In this document: positions 57,780-64,000 of the stretch, piece by piece
Layout of the letters: every line of letters begins with the position of its first letter
Position numbering within the stretch: position 1 is the stretch's first letter
Assembly (NCBI RefSeq): GCF_947179515.1
Contig: NC_067483.1
Span: 86,047,835 to 86,111,834 of the forward strand
DNA: 64,000 nucleotides
Direction: 5' to 3'
Source of the DNA: Apodemus sylvaticus
Lineage: Eukaryota > Chordata > Mammalia > Rodentia > Muridae
The notes under the pieces: generated by a model
Told to the model about the DNA's origin: nothing
The model's database searches: none
Seen by the model: the letters and a program-made list of their open reading frames with translations, nothing else
Translations under genes and position numbers: made by a program

Positions 57780-59635
57780 TCTAGAAATTTAGTAAGTTCG
57801 GTGATTGGATTTGAATAAAAAGCAGACAAAGGTAATTCTAGATTTCTACCCTGAGCAGGGTAGCTAATTATGCCATTTGCTTAGTGATTATGGGAGTGAA
57901 GGAAGATTTAGGGACAAAGGGACTTAGCGTGGATTGTCAGTTTGAAGGATGGTTTTAAAGGGGTATGATTGCAGAGAATGACCAGGCAGGGACAGAAAAA
58001 CAGAATTCCTAGACACCATAGTAATGATGTGGATGGCATTGAGGCCAGGGACATGGGTGTCATTACCTGTGGCAACGAAGTCCCCCAGATCCAAGGGAGT
58101 CATATGATTGAGAGAGCACCCTGAAGGCTATAGCAGGAGACACATTTTCCCGAAATTCCACTAGAGCAAGCAGCCAAGCAGTGATGGCGCCTGGCAGCCA
58201 CACTGTGGAGTTCTCTTTGTTCCTTTAAAGTCATTACTGTGACAGTTTAGATGTGTGAACGTTAACTTCACTCCCCCTTCCTTCTGAGGACCACCACCAG
58301 GTACTCAAACATCTTTTCAAATTCCTCTTCATGTGAGAGATGAGACAAAAATAATTTTTTGCATATTTTCTTTGAAAGATGAGAGTACTTTGAGCTTTAA
58401 AATTTAGGCTAAAATACTGCATAGGTGCCAGTGGCTCGTCTTCATATGTGCTAAAGTAAAAATGGGCATGTTAAAATCAAGGTTCTGCTTGTGTGTGGTT
58501 TATGCTGCTCCAATTTGACTAGGTCATGAGGTCCCAGGATGGGTCTGAGGCTGATCAGTACAAGTATCTCAGTGCCCATAAGCAAGGCAGATGCTTGTAG
58601 TTCATCTTCTGGGCCCTTCCGCCCTCTCTGTGTCCACATGAGGAAAGGCCTGCAGGAGTGTGCTGTCCACGGCTAGGAATGCTTCCTGCACCGCTGGCTT
58701 CCGCCTTCACTTGACACTGACTCCTGTTTGTCTCAGCGTGTGAGCACAATATCTATTGACCCTTCCTCTTCAAAGTCTTCAGTCATAATATTTAAAATAT
58801 TTAGAGTGTGCAGAAAAGCCCTAGAAAGGTGTGTTCGTTCCCAAATATGCCTCTTCACTTGTTGAAACCTAAGGATGGTATGAACTATTGTGAGGCTTTA
58901 GGATCAAGGGCTGCTTAAGTGAAGGCACATCTCTTGGCTATCAGCCAGCAATTGATGACTCAATAGCCTTCCTCTTCTAGAAATAGCACTGGGTCCCTGG
59001 CAACTTCTTGGCTGCCTGAGCCAATATATTGGAAGTGGGCCCAGCTGTGGCATTAGAGTTTACCGGCTCTCTTAGGTCTGGTGTTGGTGTGTGTGGAAAA
59101 GAGTGTCAAGGAGCTAGAGCCCTCAAAGATGGCTTGTAACTCAAAGAACCACAGAGGTCCATAGTGCGCCTGTGCTGATGGATGCTGGAGTCATCTCGAT
59201 TAGACTAGAGGGGCAGGGGAGAAGGGTGCCGCATTTGTTAGTCTAGGAGCTAGGATGGACTACTGGATGTGACTTCCCGTAAGACAGGAATTGTCCATAG
59301 CAACCCAGCGTGGTGTATTGTTTGGCACTTTAGAAGCATATCAATTTAGAACATGTCAATTTATTAAATGTTGGAAGTTGAGTTATGAATAGCAATAGGC
59401 CGAGTAAAGAAGGGATTACTTCAGGGGAGGGCAGTAAAATCAAAGACACGGGTAAAGGAGTTCTCAGAACCAGGGTTGCTCATGAGCTCTGAGGGTAGAT
59501 GTGTCTCTGTGTCAATCAAATTCAGAATCTAAGCCTAGCACTCCAAATCCAAAATACCAGGAAGTCTGCACATGGCTTGTCTTGTAGCCATAGTCTTACT
59601 ATAATATTTCTTCCTTATGATTTGAGTTAATAATG
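57780..59635. other. Mostly unique intronic sequence
   Basis: No repeat family or coding signal recognised. Confidence 0.45.
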
Positions 59636-59639
59636 GAAA

Positions 59640-59852
59640 TATTTTAGACAAGTCTTATGTAACCAGCATGGCCTGGAACTCACTCTATATCTGAGAATGA
59701 TCTTGAACATCTGATCCTTCTACTTCCACTTCCTGAGTCCTGAAATAGAAGGCTTACATTACCATATCAGATTCATATGGTGCCCTGGTCAAACCCATGG
59801 CTTTGGGCATGCCGGCCAAGCACCCTACCAACTGAACTACGGTCCCAACACA
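59640..59852 (-). mobile_element. SINE, RSINE1/B4 family
   Basis: Plus-strand order is a B1-like reverse complement (AACCAGCATGGCCTGGAACT, TCCTGAGTCCTGAAATAGAA) followed by an ID-like reverse complement (GGGCATGCCGGCCAAGCACC, CTACCAACTGAACTACGGTC). Confidence 0.7.
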
Positions 59853-59854
59853 GC

Positions 59855-61050
59855 AAAAGTATTTAAAACAAGCAATTAAAATAAGCAAGAGGTTTCTTGA
59901 CGCCTAGTAAACCATTGGTGACTGGAAAGCATATGTTGTTGGCTGTGGAGTCTGTTAAATTGCCCTTCTCAAGAGCATGCGGAGATATATGTTTTCTCAG
60001 ATTATATTAAATTATGCAGTGGAATGTGGGAATGACCAAGACAATGGTGGAATGACCTAAGGACAAAATATCCTATGAACATTTAAAATAACATTCTCAA
60101 GTGGTATTTATTGATGGGAAAGTTTTCTTATGTAATGTTATGTGGGAAAGCAATAAACTATTTTAGTACATATGGGGGACATATAAATGTCTTTTGAATT
60201 AAATGAACATTTCCTATAAAACTGTGAAAAAAACCACACAGATGTGTTCTTTGACTCTTGAAGTGAAGGATCACGGACAAGTAAGTGGTCAAGCTGTCCA
60301 GAGCACAGCACAGTTTGCATCCTTCTGGATCTGCGTTTGTGGTGGTCTGCTCTACAATGACCCCCTCAGGGCCTCTTTCGGGTCCCACATGCTTTCGAGC
60401 TGTGATTAAGGACTGTCTGGACAAGGCAGCTGCCACTGAGGAGGACACCACAGTGAGCCTTGTCTGTGTGCATGGCTTTTCCCGGCGGCACCCACTCATC
60501 CCCCCACCTCCATTACTCCAGCCACTTGATGGGCTGCGTTGAGTTTCAGATTCCTGAGTCTTCCTTGCCACTGCACTGTGAAGAGGCCTCTTGATTTATT
60601 AATCAATTAATCAGTGCACGCCGAGGAGCTGCTCAGGGTAGTTAAACAGGGAAAACAAAATGCTGGGGCCCATCATACAGACAGATTGTGATTAGGAACA
60701 AACCTCCCACTGTCCGGTCTTCCTGCCCACCGTGGCTGCCCCGTGTTACCGTCCAGACATACCACTCCGTCCAGATGGGCCTTGGATCCATAAAACTGAC
60801 ACCACTTTTCTGAAGGGCGATTTCTTTTCCTTTTTTGGGGGTGGGGGCATTTTAGAGGAAAATGACTCTAAAGATGAGCCTCATTCATTGCTCACAATAA
60901 TTATTGAACCTCGCAAACTCTGCCAGGCCCAAAACGTGCTGTGGTGGGTCTGTTCATCCGCGCATGGGCAGTGTTGTCCTATCCCGCTTTCCCTAGAAGT
61001 GAAGTCCTAGGGCTGGAAGGATATTGCAGCAAGGGCAGGGCACAGAGGCT
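59855..61050. other. Unique intronic sequence (candidate conserved non-coding)
   Basis: No repeat recognised. 60560-60690 contains a tandem ATTAATCA-ATTAATCA (60598-60613), and 60870-60945 has ACAATAATTATTG; both are homeodomain-like and repeat-free. Confidence 0.4.
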
Positions 61051-61054
61051 GCAT

Positions 61055-61150
61055 GACCCGAGGTGAGGCTCAGTGTGCTGAGCACATTATCTAAGGGCAC
61101 ACAGAACTCCTAAGGTCGCAAGGAACAGGACTGGGAACTATGTTCACACC
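61055..61150 (-). mobile_element. MIR-like relic
   Basis: AGGTGAGGCTCAGTGTGCTG, TATCTAAGGGCACACAGAAC and AACAGGACTGGGAACTATG follow reverse MIR order weakly. Confidence 0.35.
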
Positions 61151-61274
61151 CATCCACATCACCAGGGCTGTCTCTTTATGTAGTAGTCTAGTTTTGTGGA
61201 AGTTAATGCAAATGAATGAGAGACAGAGTCCTCATTACCCCCACTTCTCTCTCAGATATGACCTCAGAGCATGA

Positions 61275-61405
61275 GATACGGGAGTCGGGGTAAGACAGAG
61301 GCCTCACATCATAGCCCAGGCTAGCCTGGAACTTACAGCATTCCTCCTCAGCTCCTCTAGAGTTGTCACAGGTATGAGCCACTACACCTGACTGATGATT
61401 TTTCA
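61275..61405 (-). mobile_element. SINE B1-like, partial
   Basis: Reverse-complement B1: ATAGCCCAGGCTAGCCTGGA, AGTTGTCACAGGTATGAGCC, ACTACACCTGACTGATG. About 550 bp upstream of the KIF26B acceptor. Confidence 0.6.
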
Positions 61406-61917
61406 GTAGTAGTTTTAGGTAAAACTTGTTGGGGAAGCATCTTGGACTGGTGGGGAAATGACAATCCAGATGATGGGCCCTCACTGGGACGGTGACCGGC
61501 ATGAGCTTGCTGGCAGAGTGCACTGGGTGCTGGAGCAGGCTGGATCCAGTCTATCACTTAGTTTTCTTTCCTGTGGTATTGACTTAGCACACATGCTGCT
61601 GAGGACAAAGGTTGGCAGAATAGGATCTCTGCTCCTGGTTGCAAGTGACACTTCTGTCTCTTGCTGGTTCTCTGTTGCAGAGAATGAGGAACTCACTCCC
61701 ACCTTGCTGGACTAGGGAGGAAGGCAGATTGTCTGTAATTATTTAGTTGACATAGGAGAGTCTAAAATGTTCCCCATTGATTGAGCAGAAGGAACACCTA
61801 GAGGTGTTCTGTTTAGTATCTTTAAGGTTTTCAGCTCCCAACTCCTGCATAATGTCAATCAGTCAAATCCTTGGGTGGCAGCTGTCTGAACTGGATTTAC
61901 CAGCATCGAGTTACAAA

Positions 61918-61952
61918 TTGTTCTTTTCTTTCCTGTTTTGTGTGTTCTGTAG
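61918..61952 (+). promoter_or_regulatory. Kif26b: 3' splice site (acceptor) of the KIF26B exon
   Basis: A T-rich polypyrimidine tract with few purines (TTGTTCTTTTCTTTCCTG and onward) runs into TGTTCTGTAG, with the AG at 61951-61952. The exon begins GAC CCT GCT, in frame with the recognised protein. This is the only strong acceptor adjoining the conserved reading frame. Confidence 0.9.
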
Positions 61953-62486
61953 GACCCTGCTTTCTCTGCTGTGATTCATGACAAACTCCAGGTCCCTAAT
62001 ACCATCAGGAAGTCGTGGAATGACCGAGACAACCGCTGTGACATTTGTGCCACACACCTGAACCAGCTGAAGCAGGAAGCTATCCAAATGGTGCTGACCT
62101 TGGAGCAGGCAGCTGGCAGCGAGCACTATGATGCCTCTCCGGGCTCACCCCCTCCGATCTCCAGCATTCCCACACTGGTGGGGTCCCGCCACATGGGTGG
62201 GGTCCAGCAGCCCAGGGAGTGGGCCTTTGTGCCCACCCCCTATGCCACCTCTACCTACACAGGCCTTGTCAACAAACACAGCAGCAAACCCAACAGCCTT
62301 GGGGGCAGCAACGGAGCAGAAAAGAAGAGTGGATCTCCAACCCACCAGGCCAAGGTCGGCCTCCAGATGGCCACCAGTCCCAGTAATGGAAACATCCTCA
62401 ACTCAGTGGCCATTCAGGCTCACCAATATCTGGATGGCACCTGGTCCCTTTCAAGAACCAATGGGGTTACCCTGTATCCCTACCAG
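61953..62486 (+). CDS. Kif26b: KIF26B internal coding exon (N-terminal, pre-motor region)
   Basis: This exon encodes 178 residues, starting DPAFSAVIHDKL and ending TLYPYQ, and I recognise it as the N-terminal region of KIF26B. KIF26B is an atypical kinesin-family protein, reported to bind microtubules without normal ATP-driven motility, needed in kidney development and linked to Wnt5a-Ror signalling and cell adhesion or migration. Visible here: a CxxC motif (CDIC, exon residues 29-32) followed by a short amphipathic stretch rich in L, K, Q and E (about residues 36-54), then a low-complexity Ser/Pro/Asn-rich linker with several SP or TP sites (about 62-130), then a better structured end around residues 140-178. 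There is no start codon or motor P-loop; those lie in other exons. The reading frame is open throughout and begins and ends between codons. Identity is from family recognition; the exon number was not checked. Confidence 0.94.
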
Positions 62487-62492
62487 GTAAGC
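62487..62492 (+). promoter_or_regulatory. Kif26b: 5' splice site (donor) of the KIF26B exon
   Basis: The exon ends CCC TAC CAG and is followed by GTAAGC, a good match to the U1 donor consensus. Read-through would add about 17 unrelated residues before a stop, and the family protein departs from that read-through at exactly this point. Confidence 0.92.
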
Positions 62493-62814
62493 ACTCCTAT
62501 AAACATGGAAGTGCAAAGTTTTCCTACCCAATATTGAAATGAGCACATACTCCTAATCTCCCTCTAAGTAAGAGTCGAGGCAGAGGTACGCTGTTTCTTC
62601 TTTCTCCTTCTGGAAGCTCCTAGCTCAGTGCTTTAGGCTTCTGTGTAACCCTGCAGGGTTTTCTCCAAGAAGCTCCAGCCAGGCCTGCTTGTTTGGAGAG
62701 ACTCTCTGTCAACTACAAATCCTGCCCTCTTCTTGCTTAGCTAATATCTTCTCCCTAAGAGGTCTTGTTAGTTCAGAAAATGCTGACGGCTTCCTAGCCA
62801 CCAGCTTTACTGTT

Positions 62815-63045
62815 TGGTAGGGTGATTAAGAGCAAAGACCTAAAAACGCTCGAACTGGGCAGATCCCCTGACCTGTACACATGCCAGCAAAATGACTTTG
62901 CACAAAGGGATTGCGCTACCTAAGGCTCAAAACTCTCACTTTGGAACTGATACAATAATAGAAGGGTTAAAAAAGAGTATGTCTATAAGACACATAGTAT
63001 ATTGTCTAGGATATGATCTGGTATTGTGCCTGATAATAGGAGGTT
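62815..63045 (+). mobile_element. MIR relic
   Basis: GGTGATTAAGAGCAAAGACC, a CACATGCCAGCAAAATGACT segment, CCTAAGGCTCAAAACTCTCA and TGTGCCTGATAATAGGAGG keep plus-strand MIR order. Confidence 0.55.
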
Positions 63046-63434
63046 TAGAAATTAAGACAAATAGGTAAGAACATTTTTGACCTCAAGACTGCAGTAGTTC
63101 CCTAAAATTAGAATTTTTTTTAAAAAAAGCAATTGATAAGTTAGCCAGGGCATCACTAATAATTTAGATAGAGTTTGTTGCATTGTTTATAGATGAAGGT
63201 CTATGTTGGCATCCTATTGTCATGATCTGTACCTTTGGAAAGGGTTGGAGAAGAACCTCTCGTACCTTGGAGGACCTTTACTGTTTTCTACTTGAGTTTC
63301 AACTTTACCATGTTGGAACTGGTCCCAAAAGGCTTCCCCACTTGGCCTTCTCCTTCCTCTTGCCCCACCCTCCTCTGTAGGTACTGAAATGAGCACATAC
63401 CACCAGGTCTCAAGTCTGAAGAAAACCAATAGTT

Positions 63435-63590
63435 CTGAGCTAGACATGGTAGTGCATATCTGGACTCCCAACACTAGGAAGGCAGAGGAATCTAGAGTTT
63501 CAGACCAGCCTGGACAAGAGAGACAGTTCAAAGCCTGAGGTAGAGAGTGAAGCCTTGTCTCAAAAACAGCAAAAAAACCCAAACACAAAC
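63435..63590 (+). mobile_element. SINE B1-like, diverged
   Basis: GAGCTAGACATGGTAGTGCA, CTCCCAACACTAGGAAGGCA, AGACCAGCCTGGACAAGAGA, GAAGCCTTGTCTCAAAAACA and an A-rich tail. Confidence 0.65.
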
Positions 63591-63914
63591 TAAACCAACC
63601 AAGCCAGAAGATGAAAATTATTAGTCCTGATGTCCCCAGGGAGCTTTCTATTGGATGAGGGTCAACATGTGTCCTCTGTCCTGTGTCTTGACTGTTGTTG
63701 ATGTGGGGAGGTGGCCATACTCAAGGGTGTTAGGAGTGTCACTGGCATATGAGATAGTCCTGAACACCTCAGGTCACTTCTCACGTGCGGTGCCACATGA
63801 GGTGAGAAGTCTTCCCTTACCCTGTGGGGACCCAGGCTTCCTCCATCAATGATGTCCCCATCCTTCAGGGGCCTCAAGTTCCTCCACTAGATCTTCTGCA
63901 ACCGGCCAAGAAAT

Positions 63915-63915
<1 letters not shown>

Positions 63916-63967
<52 letters not shown>
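63916..63967. repeat. (GT)n microsatellite
   Basis: Twenty-six uninterrupted GT units near the window end. Confidence 0.98.
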
Positions 63968-63969
<2 letters not shown>

Positions 63970-64000
63970 GCTCCCGTGAGGGGTTTGAGGCCTAGCCTGG

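Larger units (their letters stand above)
1..61952 (+). other. Kif26b: KIF26B upstream intron (partial)
   Basis: No coding segment with family support, no second splice-delimited frame and no promoter-like CpG-rich segment was found before the exon, so this whole stretch is interpreted as intron of the + strand KIF26B transcript. The upstream exon lies outside the window, so the intron is at least 62 kb. Very long first introns are known for this gene in mammals. The repeat content listed separately is typical rodent intronic DNA. A nested non-coding transcript cannot be excluded from sequence alone. Confidence 0.85.
62487..64000 (+). other. Kif26b: KIF26B downstream intron (5' part)
   Basis: After the donor there is about 1.5 kb of non-coding DNA holding a MIR relic, a diverged B1 and a long TG microsatellite. 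The next coding exon is not reached before the window ends. Confidence 0.88.

Noticed and set aside
62128..62490. A second, 120-codon frame overlapping the exon in another phase
   Set aside because: It is the shadow of the real KIF26B frame; only the phase giving CDIC and the family sequence is supported.
61953..62537. Extension of the coding frame beyond 62486 to the stop near 62537
   Set aside because: A strong GTAAGC donor lies at 62487, and the added residues do not match the KIF26B family.

Overview
The window is mammalian nuclear DNA from a murid rodent. The evidence is a dense mixture of rodent-specific SINEs (B1, B2, B3/B4, ID-like), Lx-type L1 3' ends, older MIR and L1M relics, and long rodent-style microsatellites. 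Mouse and rat cannot be separated with confidence by eye; no sharp modern rat ID element was seen, which leans weakly away from rat. The only protein-coding sequence I can support is one internal exon of KIF26B (kinesin family member 26B), + strand, 61953-62486: 534 nt, 178 codons, with a good acceptor and a GTAAGC donor. It encodes part of the region N-terminal to the kinesin-like motor domain. Everything before it (about 62 kb) reads as one KIF26B intron, and 62487-64000 is the start of the next intron. No other gene, RNA gene, CpG island or processed pseudogene was recognised. || Layout: 1-2.7 kb mostly unique; 2.7-9 kb SINE cluster, a TATGG-type pentanucleotide satellite and CA/TG/ATGT microsatellites; 9-15 kb MIR, a nested repeat, B4, ancient L1 and Lx 3' end; 15-20 kb microsatellites, B1, B4, B2 and L1; 20-30 kb mostly unique, broken by a long TTC tract and a B4; 30-34.5 kb SINEs, a twin-primed L1 with intact target-site duplication, and an L1M relic; 34.6-40 kb TG and CT/GT repeats with two SINEs; 41-46.5 kb several copies of two unnamed interspersed families, a truncated L1 with target-site duplication, and a B4; 46.5-50.2 kb mostly unique and partly AT-rich; 50.2-54.7 kb B4 SINEs, CA repeats and a 36-bp minisatellite carrying three RFX X-box-like motifs; 54.7-61.9 kb mostly unique with a G-rich GGGGA tract; then the exon. 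|| How it works together: this is one step of a very long transcription unit. The intron adds no visible coding information. Its likely functional content is splice sites, possible enhancers in the unique segments, and repeat-derived structure in the pre-mRNA. I found no novel multi-gene system. The best observations are the X-box minisatellite, the twin-primed L1, the phase-0/0 exon bearing a CxxC motif, and several structure-forming repeats.
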